A stretch of 18,826 bases of DNA. Origin: Micractinium sp. NFX-FRZ. Its lineage: Eukaryota; Chlorophyta; Trebouxiophyceae; Chlorellales; Chlorellaceae. Each line of letters opens with the position of its first letter. Position 1 is the first letter of the stretch. The notes beneath the pieces are model-generated. The model was not told where the DNA came from, did no database searches, and was given only the letters and a program-made list of their open reading frames with translations. This document shows, in pieces, positions 11,501-17,082 of this stretch. The stretch covers positions 1-18,826 of the forward strand of contig JAPTJF010000717.1 of assembly GCA_029339195.1 (NCBI GenBank), written 5' to 3'. A program made the position numbers and the translations under genes.

Positions 11501-14500
11501 TCGCGGAGGACTAGAAGGGGACGAGGGTGAGGCGAGGCGGGGGAGGGGTGGGGTGTGGTGGGATGCGCTGGTGAGACGTGGAGGGGACAGTTGGGGTGTA
11601 ACATGCAAAGCAGAGCAGAGCAGAGCATCTGTTTCCCCGTGTGCCCTTTCGGCATCGCTCACTGGGACAGCTCAGCATGTGCCACCCACCGCGTGCTTGT
11701 ACTGCATAACACTGGCCACTGTACCGCAGGCGTGTTTGTGGGGTACAAGAAGTACGACCGGCGGAAGCAGCACATCCGGGAGCTGGATGAGCGGGCCAAC
11801 GCCTACCTGGCGGCGCAGAGCGGGGCGGAGAGCGAGGGTGAGGCTTCCTGTGAGCCTTTTTGTTGTTTTGTTAATTGCCCACAGGGGTCTGGCAGCTGGA
11901 TGAGAGGGCCGCCCTGCCGGCCCCACCCACGCTCGCTCCCATGCCTCCCTGGCGCCATGTCACCCCTGCTGCAGGCGACGACGAGGCGGGCCCCTCTGGC
12001 CTGGTGATGCGTGAGCTGCTGCGGGAGGACGCGCCGTTCACCATGCTGCTGCAGACCGGGCAGGTGGGCCGCCCCCTTATTCTTCAGACCTCATATTTGC
12101 TTGCCGCTCGCCATGCCGCTGGAACGGTATAAGAAGATTGCCTGCACCGCGGGCGCTGCCGGCCCCTGCCCCCTGTCCGTTGCGGGTGATGCTGGCTTGA
12201 CATCTCGTGCCAGGAGACGGCACGCGTTGCTGCGTCTGTTCAAAGCTCTTGCACGGCCTCCACGTCACCCCTTTCCCCCTGCAGGTGCTGCTGGCTGAGC
12301 GGCAGTTCCAGGAGGCACAAGGAGGAGCTGCTGCAGGGCCACGCTTGCTTTCTGGCCACACCCGCTGCTGCTGCTTGCACCCCACATCGTGTATGCTGCC
12401 TGCCTCCCCTCCTCTGCAGGTGCTGCTGGCTGAGCGGCAGTTCCAGGAGGCGCGGGAGCTGCTGCAGGCGGCGATAGACGTGTGCGGCAAGCGGTGAGCA
12501 GGCGCACAGGCGCATGGCTGGGCGGGAGGCAGAGTCGGAGCGGGGTGGAGGCAAAAGGCCAAACGCGGGCCACCCAGGCACCCCTCGGCCAGCCTGACCT
12601 CCGCCCCGCCCCCGCCCACCAACCTCATCTGACCCCTAATCTTATCTGTCCACCCTTGATCACCCACCCTGGTGGAGCATGGGCACCGTGTGTGCGGTCC
12701 CCAAAACGTCAGTGTGGTTTTCACACACAGACTGTGCTGTCCTCTGCAAATGTGCTGTCCCCTGCAGATGGCCCGACAAGTGTATGGCGCCGTGCGGCTG
12801 CTGCTGCTGCGGGAGGGCACTCCGGTGGGGATTGCCGTGTGCTCACCACTCTCAATCCTTCATCTCTGCTCTGCAGGTGGCCGGACAAGTGGAAGCGCGA
12901 CGCCGTGCGGCTGCTGCTGTTTGAGGCCGCCCTGGGGCAGCGGGACTACTCCGCTGCCCTGGCCTCCCTGCGCCCCCTCACACACCTGTGGACGCGCAGC
13001 CACCTGGTGTGGAACGGCTTCAGCAGGTGGGCGGTGGGTGGAGATGTATTGAACACGAGTGTTTCGAGTGTTGCTTTGATGGCGGTGCGTGGGCTGGGGC
13101 GTGGAGCCACCTGGTGGGGAACTGCTCCAGTAGGTGAGGTGGGGTGGCGGACTGACTTTTTTCATTCAATGTTGCATGGGTATGGGCGGGTGTGGGCGCG
13201 CGCCACCAGGTGTGTCCCTCCTCCTCCCAACCCCCTCACTGCCTTTCCTCCCCCTCCCCCTCCCTTCCCCCGTCGCCCTCTAGGTACCTCCAAGAGACGG
13301 GCGGCGTGCGGGCGGCGGCCAAGCAGCTGGGCCCGCTGCGCCAGCGCCACCCCTCCTGCCTGCCGCTCATGCTGCTGCTGGGGCACTGCCACCTGCTCAG
13401 CACGCAGTACGGGGAGGCGCTGGGGGAGTACTTCCACGCATACAGGTGGGGCGGGGGCCTGTGTGTGTTTTTGTTGTTAGTTTGGGGGCGGGGGGGAGGG
13501 GATCATCAACACCGGGCCTGCTGTGCCTGGGGGAGTACTTCCACGCATACAGGTGGGGCGCGGGCCTGTGCAGTATGTGGCCCATCAGGGGCGGGGGCCT
13601 GTGTGTGGGCCAGCTGGCTGCAGTCCCTGGGCCGCCCCTCGGAATTCCCCGGAATTCCCCGGACTTCCATGGGCAGTCCCCAGAAATCCCTGGAGGTCCC
13701 TGGACTTCCCTGGGCAGTCCCCGGAAATCCCTGGAATTCCCCGGGAATCCCCAGTGCCAGGAAGTGGGTCCCTGGTGCGGCTGCTGGCACTGGCGGGATG
13801 TGTGGGTGGGCTGGCTTGCGTCGTCTCTGCTGGGTGCGGGCACGTGACCCATCCAACCCCCCGCGCCTGCCCCCTCCCCAGCAGGGGGTGCCCCCGCAGA
13901 GCCCCTGACCAGCGCTGCTGTGCACTGCTCCTCATGCCCTTCTCAACCAGCCCCCCCACCCGTGCGCCCCTGCTCCCTGACCCTTGGTTGAACAACACCA
14001 CACGCAGGGTGGCGCCCACGGAGCCGCGTGTGCTGCTGTGCATCGATTCCTGCCACCCCGCTCAACCAGGCGCAGCGCCCCACCTTGATCCACCTGAGCT
14101 TGAAATTTGCTGGATTGATTTATTTGACAATGCAGGGTGGCCCCCACGGAGCCTCTGGTGCTGCTGTGCATCGCCTCCGCCCTGCTCAACCAGGCGGGCA
14201 CCAAGCGGGTGGCGGACCGGCACCGGGCCGTGCTGCAGGCCTTTGCCTTCCTGCAAGAGTACAGCGAGTGCCGGTGAGGGCAGGGGGGCTGCAGTACGGG
14301 GGGGGGGGGGGGAGAAGAGAGGCAGGCCCTGCAGGCTGTTCCGCGCTGCAGGCACTTGCCTTTGTGCAGGAGTGCAGCGAGTGCAGGTGAGGGCAGTGGG
14401 GTGGGGCAAGTGGCGGGGCCGGGAAGAGTGGCAGGCCCAGCACTCACTGCCCAGGAGGCGGACAACAGCATTGACCGCAGTGCCCCATCACCCCTGCTGC

Positions 14501-15208
14501 ACACCGCTGGAAGAAGTAAACTTGAACCTCAACGCCCTTTTCCGTCCCAACAGGTGCAACCCGCAAGAGGCGGCCTACAACATTGGCCGGGCGGCGCACC
14601 ACCTGGGGCTGGCGCACATTGCGGTGCCGTACTACGAGCAGGCGCTGGAGGCGGGGCCGCCCCGCGTGGCTGCAGCCGCAGGTGCGACTTTGACATCTTT
14701 TTTAAAGTCTGGTTGATTCACTCTGTCTACTGTAGATATCAAGCACGGTATGTACTGTACATATCAAGACACCCCGCACACATGTATGGGCCTGCGCCGG
14801 GAGGCGGCCTGGCGCCCACAACCTGGCCCTCTCATCGCCTGCAAGCATCGCACCCTCTCACCTGCATCACACCCTGCAAACCTCCTGCATGCCCCACACA
14901 TCAAACGACCCGCGCTTCTGCCTCCCCTCTCCTGCCGCGCGCCCCCCCCCGCCCGCTCACATCACCACCTGCCTGCGTGCCCCTCTGCCCCCACCTGTCC
15001 TGCCCTTCCACCACCTGCCGGCCTGCCACCTAACACCTGTCCTGCCCTATCGCTGCCTGCCCCCACCTGCACTGCCCGCCTTGTCCCGCCTGCAGGCCCC
15101 ACGTACGACCTGCGCCGGGAGGCGGCCCACAACCTGGCGCTGATCTACCGGGAGTCGGGGGCGGATGCGCTGGCTCGTGACCTGCTGCGCCAGCACCTCA
15201 CCATCTAA
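4263..15208 (+). CDS. GTF3C3: General transcription factor IIIC TPR subunit (GTF3C3/Tfc4/TFIIIC102 family), 26 exons, 955 aa
   Basis: This is the TPR scaffold of TFIIIC, which binds tRNA/5S promoters in the nucleus and recruits TFIIIB for RNA polymerase III. Exons: 4263-4368, 4652-4833, 5242-5412, 5610-5701, 5922-6048, 6623-6703, 7070-7192, 7455-7556, 8181-8306, 8596-8670, 8936-8995, 9329-9403, 9663-9754, 10012-10108, 10312-10424, 10706-10820, 11228-11299, 11430-11526, 11730-11837, 11975-12063, 12420-12493, 12877-13026, 13284-13445, 14136-14273, 14554-14681, 15096-15208. Phases agree throughout; total 2868 nt with TAA. Residues 1-96 are acidic; 97-132 are Glu/Gly low complexity; 133-146 and 171-195 are basic. 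Five contiguous 34-residue TPRs run 199-232, 233-266, 267-300, 301-334 and 335-368, followed by looser TPR-like helices to about 575. The C-terminus (AAYNIGRAAHHLGLAHIAVPYYEQ, split by me as AAYNIGRAAHHLG then LAHIAVPYYEQ, and DLRREAAHNLALIYRESG) matches the family end. Length fits human (~890) and yeast (~1025). Exon 2 has a possible alternative acceptor at 4522. Confidence 0.93.
4523..4618 (+). repeat. Exon echo: copy of TFIIIC exon 2 start in intron 1, open in frame
   Basis: The segment after the acceptor cctgcagcag reads EDDEAAVLFDRSVGPMSL, resembling the true exon 2 start EDDDDEEAPEFFGEGADPMSM. At base level ccccatgagc is shared at 4588-4597 and 4706-4715. The acceptor is a NAGNAG (4522 or 4525). 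Phase matches exon 1, and the frame stays open through to the true acceptor at 4651. Using 4522 would add 129 nt (43 residues). It may be an alternative acceptor or a decaying duplicate. Confidence 0.6.
5539..5573 (+). repeat. (CCTG)n microsatellite in TFIIIC intron 3
   Basis: About eight uninterrupted tetranucleotide units of cctg lie just upstream of the exon 4 acceptor at 5608-5609. They add to its pyrimidine-rich tract, so copy-number changes could shift branch-point spacing. No coding role is seen. Confidence 0.9.
6164..6190 (+). repeat. Exon echo 1: copy of TFIIIC exon 5 donor end in intron 5
   Basis: 6164-6190 aligns with 6031-6057, the end of exon 5 plus its donor, with 23 of 27 or so bases equal. 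The shared string is catggaggtgggtgc. The GT donor is preserved (gag|gtgggt). The period is 133 bp. The copy sits in a very G-rich intron. Confidence 0.8.
6249..6270 (+). repeat. Poly-G tract of 22 bases in TFIIIC intron 5
   Basis: There are 22 consecutive G on the plus strand inside an intron (6049-6622) that is strikingly G-rich and C-poor on the coding strand for about 450 bp. Such tracts can form G-quadruplexes in DNA or nascent RNA. The exact run length could also be a sequencing or assembly artefact. Confidence 0.95.
6284..6309 (+). repeat. Exon echo 2: copy of TFIIIC exon 5 donor end in intron 5
   Basis: 6284-6309 repeats the exon 5 end again. It shares aagctcatggaggtgggtg with 6036-6054 and has a one-base deletion just before that. 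The donor is intact. It lies 120 bp beyond the first copy, so the intron contains three potential donors with the same sequence context. Confidence 0.8.
7243..7270 (+). repeat. Possible exon echo: copy of TFIIIC exon 7 start in intron 7
   Basis: The string acagttcgctgattttcatga at 7244-7264 resembles aatagtcgctggacttttacatga at the exon 7 acceptor (7065-7088), about 178 bp away. The match is short and gapped, so it is weaker than the other copies. A second weak match in this intron, around 7352-7395, resembles exon 8. Confidence 0.35.
7520..7748 (+). repeat. 81-bp tandem repeat (about 2.8 copies) spanning the TFIIIC exon 8 donor
   Basis: Copies begin at 7520 (end of exon 8), 7601 and 7682, exactly 81 bp apart. 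Copies 1 and 2 are almost identical across the exon end, the donor (gagcag|gtgggc) and the following intron bases to the next copy. Copy 3 is more diverged after the donor. Each copy therefore has its own donor. Reading past the first donor meets an in-frame taa at 7590-7592, so use of a later donor would truncate the protein. A fourth, eroded copy may lie at 7866-7895. Confidence 0.95.
7866..7895 (+). repeat. Eroded fourth copy of the exon 8 donor end
   Basis: The string gtggagcaggtgggcgggcgg at 7875-7895 matches ggctggagcaggtgggcggg of the 81-bp unit, out of register by about 105 bp from the third copy. The flanks have lost similarity. It supports an array that once reached further into the intron. 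Confidence 0.5.
8014..8060 (+). repeat. Exon echo 1: copy of TFIIIC exon 9 start in intron 8
   Basis: The copy reads gcag|gtccagtcaacaatgcggcctgac then gacagcgaggtgctc, parallel to the true exon 9 start at 8181 (gtccagtcgatgcggcccgac, then cacagcgaggtgccc). An acceptor AG is kept at 8016-8017. It lies 163 bp from the real exon, which is out of frame. An in-frame tga follows soon after the copy's start, so it is not usable as coding sequence. Confidence 0.85.
8093..8140 (+). repeat. Exon echo 2: copy of TFIIIC exon 9 start in intron 8
   Basis: A second copy, acgcag|gtccaggcgatgcggcccg, runs on as accacagcacgctgcccaagct. It starts at 8098, 80 bp after copy 1 and 83 bp before true exon 9. It differs from the exon by a few bases in the first 40. 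The acceptor is intact, but use would shift frame (83 is not a multiple of 3). Confidence 0.85.
8315..8347 (+). repeat. 11-bp tandem repeat next to the exon 9 donor
   Basis: Three tandem units close to ggtacagtggc start at 8315, 8326 and 8337, right after the donor at 8307. Looser tacagcggcag/gcagtggggcag variants follow to about 8410. Confidence 0.8.
8534..8556 (+). repeat. Exon echo: copy of TFIIIC exon 10 start in intron 9
   Basis: cctgcag|accaaccccacccaaa at 8533-8555 matches the true acceptor and exon start cctgcag|accgacctcacccaca at about 20 of 23 positions, 56 bp upstream. Similarity fades within exon 10. It is the shortest period among the copies. Confidence 0.7.
9075..9114 (+). repeat. 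Exon echo 1: copy of TFIIIC exon 11 donor end in intron 11
   Basis: atgagggagtcctgcccatcga, then gctgagggtgagccgggc, parallels 8969-9006 of exon 11 and its donor (shared ctgagggtgagcc). The donor is intact. The period is 106 bp. The 40 bp before each later copy (cttcc-rich, then tgaag) are also repeated between copies 2 and 3. Confidence 0.85.
9161..9200 (+). repeat. Exon echo 2: older copy of TFIIIC exon 11 donor end in intron 11
   Basis: atgaggggtgtgttgcgcattg followed by agactgtgaggtgaag is a more diverged third version of the exon 11 end, 86 bp beyond the first echo. The donor has shifted to aggtgaag. The graded divergence (exon, copy 1, copy 2) suggests successive duplication. Confidence 0.65.
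9836..9869 (+). repeat. Exon echo: copy of TFIIIC exon 13 donor end in intron 13
   Basis: cccgttctggggtgggcggg, then agcactgggaaagg, aligns with cccttcttggggtgggtggc, then ggggcatgggaagg at 9743. The donor is kept. The period is about 94 bp. Confidence 0.6.
10203..10262 (+). repeat. Exon echo: copy of TFIIIC exon 15 start in intron 14
   Basis: After ctgcag, 10213-10259 matches the true exon 15 start (10312-10358) at about 43 of 47 positions. It reads VYQTAVKELGLEHPG against the exon's VYQTVVKELGPDHPG. The period is 99 bp, in frame, but the copy meets taa at 10270-10272. It is among the youngest-looking copies and shows that the acceptor-side exon edge, not just the intron, was duplicated. 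Confidence 0.93.
10801..10980 (+). repeat. 60-bp tandem repeat (3 copies) spanning the TFIIIC exon 16 donor
   Basis: Units start near 10801, 10861 and 10921. Each holds the exon end (cctgcggcaag in the first) followed by a donor-like gtgaggggc and ggttgc..gggcgggctttgc or a variant. Copies 2 and 3 share aagaagcgtgaggggcaccgg and have one extra base before the GT compared with the exon. Reading through the first donor meets an in-frame tga within ten codons. Confidence 0.95.
11892..11918 (+). repeat. Partial exon echo of TFIIIC exon 19 in intron 19
   Basis: agctggatgagagggcc at 11894-11910 matches agctggatgagcgggcc at 11781-11797 with one mismatch, 113 bp apart. The similarity is internal to exon 19 and does not include the donor itself. 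Confidence 0.6.
12279..12345 (+). repeat. Exon echo: copy of TFIIIC exon 21 start in intron 20, 38/38 identical and open in frame
   Basis: 12279-12316 is identical to 12414-12451: acceptor ctgcag plus the first 32 exon bases (VLLAERQFQEA). The period is 135 bp, a multiple of 3. From the upstream acceptor (exon base 12285) the frame is open all the way into true exon 21. Use of it would insert 45 residues, with no stop, between TPR-like regions. After the identical block the copy has a small insertion relative to the exon. This could be an alternative acceptor in use. Confidence 0.95.
12761..12826 (+). repeat. Exon echo: copy of TFIIIC exon 22 start in intron 21
   Basis: cctgcag|atggcccgacaagtg, then gcgccgtgcggctgctgctg, parallels ctgcag|gtggccggacaagtg, then cgccgtgcggctgctgctg at true exon 22. 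The period is 109 bp, so use would shift frame. It codes for RWPDK like the exon, then drifts. A smaller copy of the acceptor context (cctctgcaaatg) lies at 12741. Confidence 0.9.
13104..13147 (+). repeat. Exon echo: copy of TFIIIC exon 22 donor end in intron 22
   Basis: gagccacctggtggggaact, then gctccagtaggtgaggtggg, matches the exon end cagccacctggtgtggaacg, then gcttcagcaggtgggcggtg, 107 bp upstream. The echo's donor (aggtgagg) is closer to consensus than the true one (aggtgggc), so it is a competitor site. Confidence 0.85.
13527..13570 (+). repeat. Exon echo: copy of TFIIIC exon 23 donor end in intron 23, 34/34 identical
   Basis: 13527-13560 is identical to 13420-13453 across the last 26 exon bases and the donor (tacag|gtggggcg). 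It then continues with gggcctgtg after one mismatch. The period is 107 bp. A partial third copy of the intronic part (gcgggggcctgtgtgtg) lies near 13588. Confidence 0.95.
13641..13755 (+). repeat. Decamer-based repeat cluster (ggaattcccc-like) in intron 23
   Basis: About eleven imperfect 10-11 bp units close to ggaattcccc/ggaaatccct run in a row, with a higher-order 41-bp repeat (ggacttcc at 13661 and 13702, each followed by tgggcagtcccc). It lies between the exon 23 copy and the exon 24 copy. No coding or known element is recognised. Confidence 0.85.
14004..14080 (+). repeat. Exon echo: long copy of TFIIIC exon 24 start in intron 23
   Basis: 14004-14045 matches 14132-14173 (acceptor plus exon start) at about 38 of 42. 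The likeness continues through ctcaaccaggcg (14062-14073, as in 14186-14197 of the exon). The period is 128 bp at the acceptor, with small indels later. It is one of the longest echoes. Confidence 0.9.
14298..14312 (+). repeat. Poly-G tract of 15 bases in TFIIIC intron 24
   Basis: An uninterrupted G run shortly after the exon 24 donor, between the donor and its echo. It is similar in kind to the longer tract in intron 5. Confidence 0.9.
14346..14397 (+). repeat. Exon echo: copy of TFIIIC exon 24 donor end in intron 24
   Basis: ctgcaggcacttgcctttgt, then gcaggagtgcagcgagtgcag|gtgagggcag, parallels the exon end at 14233 (ctgcaggcctttgccttcct, then gcaagagtacagcgagtgccg|gtgagggcag). The period is 113 bp. 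The donor gtgagggcag is unchanged. Confidence 0.92.
14452..14503 (+). repeat. Exon echo: copy of TFIIIC exon 25 start in intron 24
   Basis: caggaggcggacaacagcat, then tgaccgcagtgcc, aligns with caagaggcggcctacaacat, then tggccgggcggcg of exon 25, 112 bp downstream. The copy reads EADNSIDRSA for the exon's EAAYNIGRAA in the same order. Intron 24 therefore has a donor-side echo and an acceptor-side echo facing each other. Confidence 0.75.
14783..14835 (+). repeat. Exon echo: copy of TFIIIC exon 26 start in intron 25
   Basis: cctgcgccgggaggcggcct at 14791-14810, then ggcgcccacaacctggccctc, aligns with cctgcgccgggaggcggccc at 15109-15128, then acaacctggcgctg, with a 4-5 base insertion in the copy. 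The offset is about 318 bp, the largest inside the gene. The acceptor part is not preserved here. Confidence 0.85.
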
Positions 15209-15330
15209 GGAGGGGGGCCTGCGGCCCTTTGGGGGATGTGTGCATGCAGTCTCCTCCTGCGCCCGCACCTCATTTGTCTAGTGAGTAACCAGGCAAGCTG
15301 TGGGGAGAGAAGGCAGCAACGGCAGCGGCC

Positions 15331-15609
15331 TGTGCAGGCAGCCAGCACCATCATCGCCATCCAGCCTAGCGAGGGCCCCAACGTAATTTGGCTCCCGGGC
15401 CGGCAGGCCTGCAGGCCTATGTGGACCTCACAGCCTCCTATGCGCCCGCCAACCCCCCACCATCCAGCGGGGATGAGGGCCGGGGCGGGGCGGGCGGGCG
15501 GGCGACCGCCAGCGCCGCTGCCAAGTATTTTGCACCCCGGAGCGGGCAACGCCTGTGCACAAGTGGGCTAGGCGACTCGGGTGGTGCCGCTAGCGTGTCG
15601 ATGCCTTGA
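15331..15609 (+). other. Protein-like stretch of unknown origin downstream of TFIIIC (possible relic or unrecognised exons)
   Basis: Two segments have better amino-acid texture than the surroundings. One reads AASTIIAIQPSEGPNVIWLPG in part (AASTIIAIQPSEG, NVIWLPG) and ends near an aggc acceptor-like site. The other starts after gcctgcag at about 15415, reads AYVDLTASYAPANPPPSSGDE in part, and runs to KYFAPRSGQRL and a stop at 15607-15609. I recognise no family. They could be two exons of a small gene, a gene relic, or chance in GC-rich 3' UTR. Confidence 0.2.
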
Positions 15610-16232
15610 AGGAATGAGCTCAGGCTCGCCTTCCCATCACCCTCTCTTCACTGTCCCCCTCTCTTCCCTCTGTGGGTGCCTACTCCTCTCCCGAGCACCG
15701 ATACCGTCAAGCTGCATGCCGTACATCCCTCATTCTTGAATCCACATCCTGCCCGCCTCTTTTCCGCCTCGTTCTCGCCTTGCCAGCCAGGCATGGCGTG
15801 CGCCGCTAAGCCACCGTGACAACATTTCAAGGCTGCCAGGCGGTATCTGGGGCACAGCACTGCTGGCCGGCCGGTGGCCGCAGCGGCAGACGGGGGGGCA
15901 CCCGGCACGGAACACACCGCTGCCGACCAACTTGCTGGGTTGTGTCGCGGTGAAGCCGTTGACTTCAAGGAGCGTGGATGCTGCGGGTGGCTGTCTTTGG
16001 CGGCCCAAGGCACCGCATTCCGTGGTCAGCCGTACGAGGCGGGAGGTTGGCCGCCGACGCGCCAGGGGCGGGTGCCTCGTGAGTCTGTCCCCCGCCCATT
16101 TGCCCGACCGCCTGTGCTTGCGCCCGCCCACCCGACCTGGGCTGTCCAGCAGTCCCACTGAACGCCGCCCGACGGATATGGCAGGCAGATGCTTGCCCAC
16201 GCCACAAGTGCGCACATGCCCCACCACCGCCT

Positions 16233-16300
16233 GCCTTCCTGCCTGCCTCCACCTGCCCGCCAACTTGCAGGCCCCACAAACAACTTGCGCCGGGAGGAAC
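16233..16300 (+). repeat. Stray copy of the TFIIIC exon 26 acceptor and start, outside the gene
   Basis: ttgcaggccccacaaacaac, then ttgcgccgggagg (16265-16297), matches ctgcaggccccacgtacgac, then ctgcgccgggagg (15090-15122) at about 28 of 33. The pyrimidine tract before it (gcctgcctccacctgcccgcc) also resembles the intron 25 end. It is 1.17 kb from the source and 1.05 kb past the stop codon, so this copy cannot be explained as intron growth alone. Confidence 0.8.
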
Positions 16301-16477
16301 ACGGGTGCCCCTGCAACAAGGCGGCCACTCCTCTCTTGCCATCCACCCGCCTGCCTCCCCTGCCACGCCAACACCCTCCCATCCCTCCCCGCCCCTGCCA
16401 CGCCGTGTCCCTCCTGCCTTGCCTCTTAGTCGCAGACTGCCTGCCCTCGCGTTCGCGGCCATCCTGGATTGTTCGTG

Positions 16478-16482
16478 TTACA
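16478..16482 (-). terminator. Candidate poly(A) signal TGTAA for the minus-strand gene
   Basis: Read on the minus strand the pentamer is tgtaa, the standard polyadenylation signal in Chlamydomonas and relatives. It is the only one I found on that strand in 15209-17082, and it lies downstream of the secreted-protein gene. An open minus-strand frame in phase with the possible micro-exon stops at 16536-16534, about 55 bp before it. A pentamer occurs often by chance, so this is suggestive only. Confidence 0.3.
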
Positions 16483-17082
16483 GGGGGATCGCTAGTACAA
16501 CAGTACACCTGCGCTGGTGTCACAACATGGGTTTCACGCACACACTGAGCAAGCATCCAGGGGTTGCATGCACATGGGGCTGTGGCTGAAAGCAGGTCTT
16601 GGGGGTGGCTGCTTTGCTGGGCGGTCTGCCCGGCTTCCCTGGTGCAGCAGCGCCCGCCTCGGGCGTGGCAGGAGGCGGGCCCTGTTGCCAGCTGGGCAGC
16701 ACCCGGTGGGTGGGTGGGTGGTTTCTTGGGTGGGTGAGTGGGCGCTCCAGGCCTCGGCTTCTGCACCAGCCAGGGGCAGGCGGGGGAGGCAAGAGGCAGA
16801 GGGTGAGCCAGGCATCGGTGGCAGGCTGCAGACCCGCCCAGCAGCAGGGCGGGCAGGGAAGCCGTGCCGCCGGTGGGAGCGGGTCGGACAGGACAGCCAT
16901 GCCGCCCAGTGGGCAGCGGGGGGTGCAGGGCCGGCACCAACAAGCTCGCCTGCCGCCTCCTCGGGATGCAAATGCCAGGCATGGTTGCCCACCAGCCAAC
17001 ATGCAGCCCTGGATGCACAACGCAGCAGCGGGACTTGCCTGCTAGCGATGGGCGCAAGACCAAGGCACAGGCGATGACTCAC

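Larger units (their letters stand above)
15209..17082. other. 3' flank of the TFIIIC gene and intergenic stretch, no defensible gene
   Basis: The TFIIIC stop codon is at 15206-15208. Downstream I found no plus-strand tgtaa (the usual green-algal poly(A) signal) up to about 16500, so the transcript end is undefined. All frames give low-complexity, Cys/Pro/Arg-rich translations typical of GC-rich non-coding DNA. Exceptions worth separate note are the protein-like stretch at 15331-15609, the stray exon 26 copy at 16233-16300, a tgtaa on the minus strand at 16478-16482, and a short (gggt)n run near 16706-16722. Some of the left-hand part is probably 3' UTR. Confidence 0.5.

Noticed and set aside
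16534..17038. Terminal exon of the secreted-protein gene in the frame ending at 16534
   Set aside because: It is in phase and precedes a tgtaa, but the implied intron would be about 44 nt (others here are 130-690) and the translation does not look like a folded domain. Left as a possibility in the gene entry.
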